Below, piece by piece: positions 27,301-34,276 of a DNA stretch of 64,000 bases (its first letter is position 1; each line of letters begins with the position of its first letter). The DNA is taken from NCBI RefSeq assembly GCF_003074055.1, contig NZ_CP029043.1, forward strand, positions 5,138,501-5,202,500, given 5' to 3'. The notes beneath the pieces are model-generated. The model worked only from the letters and a program-made list of their open reading frames with translations, searched no databases and was not told the DNA's origin. Source of the stretch: Streptomyces nigra. GTDB taxonomy: Bacteria > Actinomycetota > Actinomycetes > Streptomycetales > Streptomycetaceae. Made by a program: the position numbers and the translations under genes.

Positions 27301-28241
27301 TTGGCCGACTCGGCCCCGGACAGCGTCTTCTCGGCGGCCGCCTTGGCCTCGGTGACCAGCTTCTCCGCCTCGGACTGCGCCTTGCGCAGCGCCTCCTCGG
27401 CCTCGGCCATGCGCTGCTCGGCGGCCCGGCTGAGCTCGAGGGCCTGGCGGCGGGCGGCGTCCGACTCGTTGACCGTGGAGCTGCGCAGCTGCTCGGCGTG
27501 GTCGGTGGCCTCCTGGGCCTGGGTGGAGGCGGCGTTCAGCAGGCGCTCGGCGTCGGTCCGTGCCCGGCGCAGGATCTGCTCCGCCTCGGTACGGGCCTCC
27601 TCGGCGGCGTCCGTCAGCCGGCGGCGGGCCTCTCCGGCCAGCCGCTCGGCCTCGGCGCGGGCGGCCGACAGGGCCTGCTCGGCCTCGGCGCGCGACTCGT
27701 CCAGCAGCCGGCGGGCCTGCTGCTCGGTGCGGGCGCGCAGCTGCTCCGCCCAGGCCACGTTCTCGTTGACGTGCGACTCGACGGTCTGCCGGCGCTCGGC
27801 GAGCTCCTGGTCCAGCTGCTGGCGGCGGGTGACCGCCTCCTGGTGCAGCTCGGCCTGGAGCCGGGCGGCCTGCTCGGCGTGCTCCTGGAGGATGCGCTGC
27901 GTCTGCGCGCGGGCCTGGCTCAGCTCGCGCTCGGCCTCCTGGCGCAGCTGGTCGGCCTGCACCTGGGCGTTGCGCAGCAACTGCTCGGCCTGGTATCCGA
28001 TGTCACCGCCGTCGAAGGCGGGCCGGGACATGATGGTGCGGCGCGCCTCGTGAAGCTTGGCGCGCAGCACCTCGACCTGGTAGCCGAGGTCCTCGGCGTG
28101 CTGGATCGCCTTCTCCCGCTCGGTCTTCAGCCGATCCATCTCGGCCTCGAACCGAGAGAGGTGGTCGACGTCAGCCGCCGGCTCTCGCTCCTGGCGTTCG
28201 TAGCCCCGCACTGCGCGGTCCCATCCGTCCCCTGGTCGCAT
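24396..28241 (-). CDS. scy: Scy, giant coiled-coil polarity protein
   Basis: Scy (Streptomyces cytoskeletal element) organises tip growth and branching, recruiting DivIVA and FilP. The 1,281-residue protein is almost entirely coiled coil. Residues about 20-70 (HLSRFEAEMDRLKTEREKAI) are the distinct N-terminal part; the rest consists of imperfect repeats of the type AEAERLRSEA or RAEAEEAD, whose unusual long-period repeat is characteristic of the family. The length is close to that of the S. coelicolor protein. The ATG at 28241 gives MRPGDGWDRAVRGYERQE; a GTG at 28211 would start at VRGYERQE and is also plausible. The repeat content makes this gene prone to misassembly. Confidence 0.95.
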   Translation of the reverse strand: MRPGDGWDRAVRGYERQEREPAADVDHLSRFEAEMDRLKTEREKAIQHAEDLGYQVEVLRAKLHEARRTIMSRPAFDGGDIGYQAEQLLRNAQVQADQLRQEAERELSQARAQTQRILQEHAEQAARLQAELHQEAVTRRQQLDQELAERRQTVESHVNENVAWAEQLRARTEQQARRLLDESRAEAEQALSAARAEAERLAGEARRRLTDAAEEARTEAEQILRRARTDAERLLNAASTQAQEATDHAEQLRSSTVNESDAARRQALELSRAAEQRMAEAEEALRKAQSEAEKLVTEAKAAAEKTLSGAESANEQRMRTAKEQVARLVEEATKEAENTKADAEQVIADARAEAEKVLAEAAEKARTLTAEESATQLSKAAKTAEDVLNKAQQEAQNTTKAAVEEAERIRREAETEADRLRAEAHDIAEQLKGAAKDDTKEYRAKTVELQEEARRLRGEAEQLRSEAVAEGEKIRAEARKEAVQQIEEAAKTAEELLAKAKQDADDLRQKATTDSEKVRTEAIERATTLRRQAEETLQRTRQEAERHREEVVEQAEGIKADAERAAQELREETERGVEARRAEAAEELTRLHTEAEQRLAAAEEALRDAREEAARIRREAAEETDRLRGEAAERIRTLQQQAEEEADRLRTEAASDASASRAEGEAVAVRLRSEAAAEAERLRSEAQESADRVRAEAQAAAERLATEASETLAAAQEEAGRRRREAEELLGSARQEADQERERAREQSEELLASARNRVEEAQTEAERLVEEADRRATEMVSAAEQHAQQVRDSVTGLHEQAQEEIAGLRSAAEHAAERTRREAEEEADRVRSDAYAERERAGEDAARLRREAKEETEAAKSLAERTVGEAIAEADRLRTEATEHAQRLRTEASDTIAEADQAASRTRADAREDANRIRSDAAEQADTLITEARSEAERLQSETIAEADRMLAEAHAKAEELRAEAADTVGSAQQHAERVRSESERVRAEAAAEAERLVATAREEAERTLDEARKDANKRRSEAAEQVDTLITETTAEADKLLTEAQQQAHKTTADAEAQADTMVGAARKEAERLVAEATVEGNTAVEKARTDADELLVGARRDATAIRERAEELRDRITSEIEQLHERARREAAETMKSTGDRCDALIKAAEEQLSKAQAKAKELVSEANSEAGKVRIAAVKKAEGLLKEAEQKRATLIREAEELKAEAIREAKATVEEGKRELEVLVRRREDINAEISRVQDVLEALESFEAPGGAKDGGVKAGATVGAPRSGGKASDG

Positions 28242-28420
28242 CCCTGGCCATGAGCCCCGTCCGTCCGAACGGACGGTGCCCCCGGGGAATGGTGTCAGAT
28301 CAACGGCGGAGCATGGGCTGCTGCCCCGACGCTCGCCCCCCGATACCCGGACCCCGGCATGCGGTCACCTCGGTTCAGAGAGCGACCGCCCCCCACCCTA
28401 CCGGCCCCTATGTACGAGGG

Positions 28421-28861
28421 TCAGTGCTCAGGTGACTCAACAGGCGCCGAAGTGACCAGTTCTGTCAGAACACCATGACAATCCTTGGGGTGCAGGAACG
28501 TGATGCGTGACCCCATGGAGCCGCGCCGCGGCTCTTCGTAGAGCACGCGCACGCCCTTTTCCTTGATCGCGGCGGCGTCGCCGTCCACGTCGGCGGTGCC
28601 GAAGGCGATGTGGTGGACGCCCTCGCCGTTCTTGTCGAGCCACTTCGCCACGGTGGAGTCCGGGCGGGTCGGCTCGAGAAGCTGCAGGTAGGAGGCGCCG
28701 CCGTCGGAGGTGTCGTTGATCTTGAGCATGGCCTCGCGGACGCCCTGCTCCTCGTTGACCTCGGAGTGGAAGACCTCGAAGCCGTAGGTGGCCCGGTAGA
28801 ACTCGACGGTCTTGTCGAGATCGAAGCAGGCGATTCCGATGTGGTCGATTCGCGTCAGCAT
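28421..28861 (-). CDS. mce: Methylmalonyl-CoA epimerase
   Basis: This enzyme interconverts the (2R) and (2S) forms of methylmalonyl-CoA, linking propionyl-CoA carboxylation to methylmalonyl-CoA mutase and supplying polyketide extender units. It is a vicinal-oxygen-chelate fold protein of 146 residues with metal ligands visible at His7 (IDHIGIAC), His83/84 (GVHHIAFG) and Glu134 (LTELV). The gene is divergent from the thiolase gene, the two starts being 148 bases apart. It belongs with the acyl-CoA genes downstream (thiolase, meaB). Confidence 0.95.
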   Translation of the reverse strand: MLTRIDHIGIACFDLDKTVEFYRATYGFEVFHSEVNEEQGVREAMLKINDTSDGGASYLQLLEPTRPDSTVAKWLDKNGEGVHHIAFGTADVDGDAAAIKEKGVRVLYEEPRRGSMGSRITFLHPKDCHGVLTELVTSAPVESPEH

Positions 28862-29009
28862 GGATTCAGTGGAGCGCTCACGGGGTGGTTACGCAACGTG
28901 CGCGCGATCACACCGACGGCCCGGTGACGGCACGGAGTGCCACTCAGTACATTCGAAGTAAACCCTCGTTCACTCCTCGGCTGTGCAGGCTGGAAGGGGA
29001 TCTCACCTC

Positions 29010-30212
29010 ATGTCTTCTGGAAACGGCACGACGTCCGTCATCGTCGCGGGTGCCCGTACCCCGATGGGACGGCTGCTGGGCTCGCTGAAGTCGTTCTCCG
29101 GAGCCGACCTCGGCGGCTTCGCCATCAAGGCCGCCCTCGACCGTGCGGGGATCGGTGGCGACCAGGTCCAGTACGTGATCATGGGCCAGGTGCTCCAGGC
29201 CGGGGCGGGGCAGATCCCGGCGCGCCAGGCCGCGGTCAAGGCCGGCATCCCCATGAACGTCCCGGCGCTCACCATCAACAAGGTGTGTCTGTCCGGCCTC
29301 GACGCCATCGCCCTCGCGGACCAGCTGATCCGCGCCGGCGAGTTCGACGTGATCGTCGCCGGTGGTCAGGAGTCCATGACCAACGCGCCCCACCTGCTGC
29401 CCAAGTCCCGTGAGGGCTACAAGTACGGCGCGGTGCAGGTGCTCGACGCGATGGCGCACGACGGCCTGACCGACGCCTTCGAGAACATCGCCATGGGCGA
29501 GTCCACGGAGAAGCACAACACCCGTCTCGGCATCGCCCGCCCCGAGCAGGACGAGATCGCCGCCCTGTCCCACCAGCGTGCCGCAGCCGCCCAGAAGAAC
29601 GGCGTCTTCGAGGCCGAGATCACCCCGGTCGAGATCCCGCAGCGCAAGGGCGACCCGGTCCTGTTCAGCAAGGACGAGGGCATCCGCGGCGACACCACCG
29701 CCGAGTCGCTCGGCAAGCTGCGTCCCGCGTTCGCCAAGGACGGCACGATCACGGCCGGCTCCAGCTCGCAGATCTCCGACGGCGCCGCCGCGGTCGTCGT
29801 CATGAGCAAGGCCAAGGCCCAGGAGCTCGGCCTGGACTGGATCGCCGAGATCGGCGCCCACGGCAATGTCGCGGGCCCCGACAACTCGCTGCAGTCCCAG
29901 CCGTCCAACGCCATCCTGCACGCCCTGAAGAAGGAGGGCCTGGAGGTCTCCGACCTCGACCTGATCGAGATCAACGAGGCCTTCGCCGCCGTCGCGGTGC
30001 AGTCAATGAAGGACCTCGGCGTGTCATCGGAAAAGGTGAACGTCAACGGTGGTGCCATCGCCCTGGGCCACCCGATCGGCATGTCCGGTGCCCGGCTCGT
30101 GCTGCACCTGGCCCTGGAGCTGAAGCGGCGCGGCGGCGGCGTCGGCGCGGCCGCGCTGTGCGGTGGCGGCGGTCAGGGTGACGCGCTGATCGTGCGGGTA
30201 CCGAAGGCCTGA
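29010..30212 (+). CDS. Acetyl-CoA acetyltransferase (thiolase)
   Basis: This is a biosynthetic-type thiolase condensing two acetyl-CoA to acetoacetyl-CoA, or the reverse. The 400-residue protein has the nucleophilic Cys93 in INKVCLSGLDAI, the NEAFAA motif, the GHPIGMSGAR loop and the second catalytic Cys in ALCGGGGQGDA. The ATG follows GGAAGGGG. It precedes meaB by 52 bases in the same direction, so the two are probably cotranscribed; with the 3-hydroxybutyryl-CoA dehydrogenase at 11.8 kb it would make precursors of the ethylmalonyl-CoA route. Confidence 0.95.
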   Translation: MSSGNGTTSVIVAGARTPMGRLLGSLKSFSGADLGGFAIKAALDRAGIGGDQVQYVIMGQVLQAGAGQIPARQAAVKAGIPMNVPALTINKVCLSGLDAIALADQLIRAGEFDVIVAGGQESMTNAPHLLPKSREGYKYGAVQVLDAMAHDGLTDAFENIAMGESTEKHNTRLGIARPEQDEIAALSHQRAAAAQKNGVFEAEITPVEIPQRKGDPVLFSKDEGIRGDTTAESLGKLRPAFAKDGTITAGSSSQISDGAAAVVVMSKAKAQELGLDWIAEIGAHGNVAGPDNSLQSQPSNAILHALKKEGLEVSDLDLIEINEAFAAVAVQSMKDLGVSSEKVNVNGGAIALGHPIGMSGARLVLHLALELKRRGGGVGAAALCGGGGQGDALIVRVPKA

Positions 30213-30264
30213 CGTCCTTTCGCGAGGACGACGCAGTAGCGAACGATCTGTGAACGGAGCTGTG

Positions 30265-31221
30265 ATGCAGGACGTCTCCACCCTGGTGGCCCAGGCCAGG
30301 GAAGGCCGGCCGCGGGCCGTGGCCCGGCTGATCTCCCTCGTGGAGGGGGCGTCCCCGCAGCTGCGGGAGGTCATGGCGGCACTGGCCCCGCTGACCGGCA
30401 ACGCCTACGTCGTCGGTCTGACCGGGTCCCCGGGCGTGGGCAAGTCGACGTCGACCTCCGCGCTCGTCACGGCCTACCGCAAGCAGGGGAAGCGGGTCGG
30501 CGTCCTGGCCGTCGACCCGTCCTCGCCCTTCTCCGGAGGGGCGCTGCTCGGCGACCGGGTCCGGATGTCGGACCACGCCTCCGACCCCGGCGTCTACATC
30601 CGGTCCATGGCGACCCGGGGGCATCTCGGCGGCCTCGCCTGGGCCGCCCCGCAGGCCATCCGCGTCCTCGACGCGGCCGGCTGCGACGTGATCCTGGTGG
30701 AGACCGTCGGCGTGGGTCAGTCGGAGGTGGAGATCGCCTCCCAGGCCGACACCTCCGTCGTCCTCCTCGCCCCCGGCATGGGCGACGGCATCCAGGCCGC
30801 GAAGGCGGGCATCCTGGAGATCGGCGACGTCTACGTCGTCAACAAGGCGGACCGCGACGGCGCCGACGCCACCGCCCGCGAGCTCAACCACATGCTGGGC
30901 CTCGGCGAGTCCCGCGGCCCCGGCGACTGGCGCCCGCCCATCGTCAAGACGGTCGCCGCCCGCGGCGAGGGCGTCGACGAGGTCGTGGAGGCCCTGGAGA
31001 AGCACCGCGCCTGGATGGAGGAGCGGGGCGTCCTGGCCGAGCGCCGGCGCGCCCGCGCCGCCCGCGAGGTGGAGACCATCGCCGTCACCGCCCTTCGCGA
31101 ACGCATCGCCGACCTGCACGGCGACCGCCGTCTCGGCGCCCTCGCGGAGCGGATCACGGCCGGCGAACTCGACCCGTACCGCGCGGCGGACGAACTGGTG
31201 GAGGGCCTGACGCGCACCTAG
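30265..31221 (+). CDS. meaB: MeaB-type GTPase, chaperone of methylmalonyl-CoA mutase
   Basis: MeaB is a G3E-family GTPase that protects and reactivates adenosylcobalamin-dependent mutases and gates cofactor loading. The 318-residue protein has Walker A GSPGVGKST (Lys60), the switch region containing DPSSPFSGGALLGDR, the Walker B-like ETVGVGQSE, and the base-specificity motif NKADRDGAD. I chose ATG 30265, preceded by CGGAG; a GTG at 30250 lacks a binding site. It follows the thiolase gene and shares the window with the mutase gene icmA, its probable client or a related one. Confidence 0.94.
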   Translation: MQDVSTLVAQAREGRPRAVARLISLVEGASPQLREVMAALAPLTGNAYVVGLTGSPGVGKSTSTSALVTAYRKQGKRVGVLAVDPSSPFSGGALLGDRVRMSDHASDPGVYIRSMATRGHLGGLAWAAPQAIRVLDAAGCDVILVETVGVGQSEVEIASQADTSVVLLAPGMGDGIQAAKAGILEIGDVYVVNKADRDGADATARELNHMLGLGESRGPGDWRPPIVKTVAARGEGVDEVVEALEKHRAWMEERGVLAERRRARAAREVETIAVTALRERIADLHGDRRLGALAERITAGELDPYRAADELVEGLTRT

Positions 31222-31266
31222 GCCGTGTCCGCAAAGACGCCCGGCACGCCCTCTCGCCGGGGTCGC

Positions 31267-31350
31267 GGGGGTCCGGTGCCGCACCTCGCCGCGTTGTCGT
31301 CGGTCGCCATGGCGCCGTCCTCCGCCTTGCGATGCACGGCACCGGACCCC
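31267..31350. repeat. Intergenic palindromic repeat, copy 1 (84 bp)
   Basis: The element is bounded by perfect 14-bp terminal inverted repeats, GGGGTCCGGTGCCG at 31267-31280 and CGGCACCGGACCCC at 31337-31350. Reverse-complemented, it shares a 30-bp identical stretch (starting GTCCGGTGCCGTGC) and an 18-bp stretch (GACGACAACGCGGCGAGG) with the element at 35777-35895. The design is that of a small non-autonomous palindromic repeat; similar sequences recur between genes in Streptomyces genomes as far as I remember. Confidence 0.8.
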
Positions 31351-31421
31351 GCTCCCTGATCCGGCCTGATCCAAACGAAAGACCCTAGGCCGCGTCGGTC
31401 CTTCTTGCTACCTTGATCCGC

Positions 31422-31442
31422 ATGTACCTCTCCTTGGCGTAG
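31422..31442 (+). CDS. Candidate leader peptide MYLSLA
   Basis: ATG at 31422 opens a six-codon frame, MYLSLA, ending in TAG at 31440-31442. A TACCTT box at 31409-31414 would place the transcript start at or next to this ATG, so the peptide may be read from a leaderless message. A long hairpin begins two bases after the stop, and a second one covers the ribosome binding site of the MFS gene. This arrangement is typical of ribosome-stalling leaders before antibiotic-resistance genes; the function here is inferred from layout only. Confidence 0.45.
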   Translation: MYLSLA

Positions 31443-31444
31443 GC

Positions 31445-31520
31445 GGACACCGGGCCGCGGTCCGAGCCCGACGGCTCCCGTGGCCCCTCGGTGTCCCCTT
31501 CCTCCACGCCATCGCGAGGA
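31445..31520 (+). promoter_or_regulatory. Leader hairpins before the MFS gene (candidate attenuator)
   Basis: Stem 1 pairs GGACACCG (31445-31452) with CGGTGTCC (31489-31496), continues GGCCGCGG (31453-31460) with CCGTGGCC (31478-31485, one G-U), and is capped by GAGCC/GGCTC (31464-31468, 31473-31477). Stem 2 pairs TCCTC (31500-31504) with GAGGA (31516-31520), hiding the ribosome binding site of the MFS gene at 31527. A ribosome on the MYLSLA frame could change which structure forms. No experiment is implied. Confidence 0.5.
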
Positions 31521-31526
31521 CTCGCC

Positions 31527-32768
31527 ATGCCTGCCTCCTACGCGCACGTGCTGCGCCTGCCCCATGCCCGGACGACCTTCGCCGCCGCCCTGCTGGGCCG
31601 GCTGTCGTACGGGATCGTTCCCCTGTCCTTGATGCTCGCCGTGACCCGGACCAGCGGGTCCTTCACGGTGGCGGGCGCCGTGATGGCGCTGTTCTCCGCG
31701 ACGAGCGTCTTCCTGTCGCCCGCCCGGGCGGCCCTGATCGACCGGCACGGGCCGCGCCGGGCCCTTGTCCCGATGACCGCCGCCTACGCCGGGCTGCTCG
31801 GGCTGCTGACGGCCGTCGTCTGGCGGCCGGGTGCCGCCCCGCCGCTCGTCGTGGGCGCCGTGGCCGCCGCGGCCGGGGCCTGTACGCCGCCGCTCGGCCC
31901 GGCCATGCGGGCCGTGTGGGGCAGGATCGCCCCCGACCCGGATCTGCTGCGGCGCGCCTACAGCCTGGACGCCGTCGCCGAGGAACTGCTGTTCGTCACG
32001 GGCCCGTTGCTCGTCGGCCTCGTCGTCGCCCTCGCCCCGCCGGCCGTCGGCATCGCGGCCGGGGCGGCGCTGATCACGGCGGGCGCGGCCGGCTTCGTCC
32101 TGTCGCCCGTGGTGCGGTCGGTACGGCCCGAACGTGCGGGAGCGAAGGAACACGAGGGCGGCCGGGGCCGTGTCCTGCGCACGATCCGGCGGCCCGTGCT
32201 CGCCGCCCTGGGCGTCGGGCTCGCGCTCGGCGCCGTCGATCTGCTCGTCGTCGCGTTCGCCGAGGGCCACGGCCCGGGCGGCGGGGGCGCGGCCTGGCCG
32301 CTGGCCGCCCTGTCGGCAGGGAGCGCCGTCGGCGGGCTGCTCAACGGCGCGGTGTCCTGGCGTACTTCGGCCGGCGTACGGCTGCCGCTGCTGACGGCCG
32401 GTCTCGGCCTCGCGGTGCTGCTCGCGGGCCTGGCGACCGGCCTCGGCACGCTCACGGCGGTCATGGCGGCGGCCGGGTTCTTCGTGGCGCCCGCCCTCAC
32501 CACGGCCTACCTCCTCGCGGACGCGGCGGCCCCGGCGCATGCCCGGGTGCGGGCCGGCGCCTGGGTCAACACCGCGGTCAACGCGGGCAGTACGGCCGGG
32601 ACGGCGGGCGCCGGGGTGCTGGCGGGACTCCTGCCGACGGGCTGGTGCCTGGCGGCGACCGGCGCGGCGACCCTGCTGGTGGCCGGGACAGTGGCGAGGG
32701 GCGCCACCCGGCGGGGTGACGCCCCTCGACCCGTGGGGGACGGGGTTCGTGCGGCGAAGACGTCCTGA
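31527..32768 (+). CDS. MFS family efflux transporter
   Basis: This is a 413-residue membrane protein with about 12 hydrophobic segments and the MFS loop signature between segments 2 and 3 (DRHGPRRALVPM). The overall pattern is of drug-type efflux members of the major facilitator superfamily; no substrate can be named. I chose ATG 31527, 6 bases after CGAGGA; a GTG at 31491 lies inside the leader hairpin. The 305 bases upstream hold a palindromic repeat and a leader peptide/hairpin arrangement that suggests antibiotic-inducible translation. It is convergent with the PepSY gene, 10 bases away. Confidence 0.87.
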   Translation: MPASYAHVLRLPHARTTFAAALLGRLSYGIVPLSLMLAVTRTSGSFTVAGAVMALFSATSVFLSPARAALIDRHGPRRALVPMTAAYAGLLGLLTAVVWRPGAAPPLVVGAVAAAAGACTPPLGPAMRAVWGRIAPDPDLLRRAYSLDAVAEELLFVTGPLLVGLVVALAPPAVGIAAGAALITAGAAGFVLSPVVRSVRPERAGAKEHEGGRGRVLRTIRRPVLAALGVGLALGAVDLLVVAFAEGHGPGGGGAAWPLAALSAGSAVGGLLNGAVSWRTSAGVRLPLLTAGLGLAVLLAGLATGLGTLTAVMAAAGFFVAPALTTAYLLADAAAPAHARVRAGAWVNTAVNAGSTAGTAGAGVLAGLLPTGWCLAATGAATLLVAGTVARGATRRGDAPRPVGDGVRAAKTS

Positions 32769-32778
32769 CGTCCTGACG

Positions 32779-33465
32779 TCAGTCGTCGTCGCGGTCGTTA
32801 CGGTCGTCGCGGTCGTCGTCCTGGCCCGTGTCGTCGTGGTGCGCGGTCACCGCGCCGCTCTCGAGGTCGACGTTCCACTCGCCCTTGGTGGTCTCGGCCT
32901 TCCAGACGGCCGGGCCGTCGTCGTCCAGGTCGATCTCGACGACGGTGCCCTTCGCGGCCGCCGCCTCGGCGGCCTCGCGGGCATCCACCGTGGAGCCCTT
33001 CAGCGCGGCGAGGTCCGTGCGGCCGTCGTCGTCACCGTCGTCGTCGCGCCGGTCGCTCAGGACCTTGCCGTCGCCGGCGGAGACCCGTACGTCGTGCTCG
33101 GTGCCGTCGGCCTTCACGACGGTGACCTCCCAGACGCGCGAGCCGTCGTCGTCCAGTTCGGCGGAGACGGCCGTGCCCGGCGTCCGCTCCAGCGCCGCCG
33201 CGATCGCCTCGGCGGCGGTGACATCGGCGCCCCGCGCCTGCGAAGCGGCCTCCTCGCGGTCGTCACGGGCGTCGTCCCGGTCGTCCCGGGCGTCGTCCCG
33301 GTCGTCGGTGTCGTCCTTCGGCGCGTCGTCGCGGTCGTCGGCGACCCGGATGTCCGACTGCCGGGGCGACGCGCCGTCGTCACCGCTGCCCGCGTAGGCC
33401 GCGACCGTGCCGCCGCCGATGAGGGCCGCCGCGGCCACGGTGGCGAGGACGATGTTGCGCTTCAT
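32779..33465 (-). CDS. Exported protein with two PepSY domains and an Asp/Arg-rich linker
   Basis: This 228-residue protein has an N-terminal signal or anchor (MKRNIVLATVAAAALIGGG), a central low-complexity stretch of repeated DDRDDARDD, and two PepSY domains (about residues 90-150 and 165-215). PepSY domains are often found beside two-component systems and are proposed to modulate or inhibit exported enzymes. The gene is divergent from an OmpR-type regulator with 133 bases between the starts, containing CTGAAG repeats and a 16-bp palindrome. The sensor kinase of that system also has an Asp-rich external loop. Confidence 0.87.
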   Translation of the reverse strand: MKRNIVLATVAAAALIGGGTVAAYAGSGDDGASPRQSDIRVADDRDDAPKDDTDDRDDARDDRDDARDDREEAASQARGADVTAAEAIAAALERTPGTAVSAELDDDGSRVWEVTVVKADGTEHDVRVSAGDGKVLSDRRDDDGDDDGRTDLAALKGSTVDAREAAEAAAAKGTVVEIDLDDDGPAVWKAETTKGEWNVDLESGAVTAHHDDTGQDDDRDDRNDRDDD

Positions 33466-33549
33466 GGATTTCCTCCCGGTTTCCGCCGAACATTCCGGCT
33501 CGGTGCCTTTCGACGGGATTCAATGTGCCCGTTCGATGCTGAGAGGAAG

Positions 33550-33575
33550 CTGAAGGACCCTGAAGACGTCTTCAG
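33550..33575. promoter_or_regulatory. CTGAAG tandem repeat and palindrome, candidate regulator site
   Basis: CTGAAG occurs at 33550 and 33560, spaced 10 bp as in OmpR-type tandem sites; the second copy is the left half of a perfect 16-bp palindrome CTGAAGACGTCTTCAG (33560-33575). The site is 23 bases before the regulator ATG and 85 bases before the divergent PepSY start, so one regulator could control both. Confidence 0.6.
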
Positions 33576-33598
33576 GTGGGCTTTGCCAGGCTGTACGC

Positions 33599-34276
33599 AT
33601 GCGCCTGCTGATCGTGGAGGACGAAAGACGCCTGGCCCGGTCCCTCGCCAAGGGCCTGACCGCCGAGGGCTACGCCGTGGACGTCGTCCACGACGGCCTG
33701 GAGGGGCTGCACCTGGCCGGCGAGGGGATCCACGACCTCGTGATCCTCGACATCATGCTGCCCGGCATGAACGGCTACCGGGTCTGCGCCGCCCTGCGCG
33801 CCGCCGGCCACGACGTGCCCATCCTCATGCTCACCGCCAAGGACGGCGAGTACGACGAGGCGGAGGGCCTGGACACGGGCGCCGACGACTACCTCACCAA
33901 GCCGTTCTCGTACGTCGTCCTGGTCGCCCGGGTCAAGGCGCTGCTGCGGCGCGGCCGGCAGGGCGCGGGCGCCTCACCCGTCCACGTCCTCGGCGACCTC
34001 AGGGTCGACACGGCCGCCCGCCGGGTCTTCCTCGGCGCCGACGAGGTGCCGCTGACCACCCGGGAGTTCTCGGTGCTGGAGACGCTCGTGACACGGCCCG
34101 GCGAGGTGGTGTCCAAGTCGGAGATCCTGGACCACGTCTGGGACTTCGCCTACGACGGCGACCCGAACATCGTCGAGGTGTACGTCAGCGCGCTGCGGCG
34201 CAAGCTGCGGCCCGAGCTCATCCGGACCGTCCGGGGCGCCGGGTACCGGCTGGAGCGTCCGGAGACGGCGTCATGA
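33599..34276 (+). CDS. OmpR-family response regulator
   Basis: This is a 225-residue response regulator. The receiver domain shows E7-D8, phospho-acceptor Asp51 (LVILDIMLPG), Thr in MLTAKD and Lys in YLTKPF; the C-terminal winged helix (about 130-222) includes LTTREFSVLETLV and the recognition region VSALRRKL. It overlaps the sensor kinase gene by four bases (ATGA). With the divergent PepSY gene it forms a compact unit that resembles PepSY-linked metal- or envelope-stress systems. The target site is probably the CTGAAG repeat upstream. Confidence 0.93.
   Translation: MRLLIVEDERRLARSLAKGLTAEGYAVDVVHDGLEGLHLAGEGIHDLVILDIMLPGMNGYRVCAALRAAGHDVPILMLTAKDGEYDEAEGLDTGADDYLTKPFSYVVLVARVKALLRRGRQGAGASPVHVLGDLRVDTAARRVFLGADEVPLTTREFSVLETLVTRPGEVVSKSEILDHVWDFAYDGDPNIVEVYVSALRRKLRPELIRTVRGAGYRLERPETAS

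Noticed and set aside
24396..28241. Repetitive DNA in scy as a possible CRISPR or tandem repeat array.
   Set aside because: The repetition follows codons for coiled-coil heptads and is imperfect, with no spacers.
24861..28253. A 1,130-codon open frame on the plus strand opposite scy.
   Set aside because: It is an antisense frame of the Ala/Glu/Arg-rich repeat gene in GC-rich DNA; its product is a Leu/Gly/Arg low-complexity string without any family motif.
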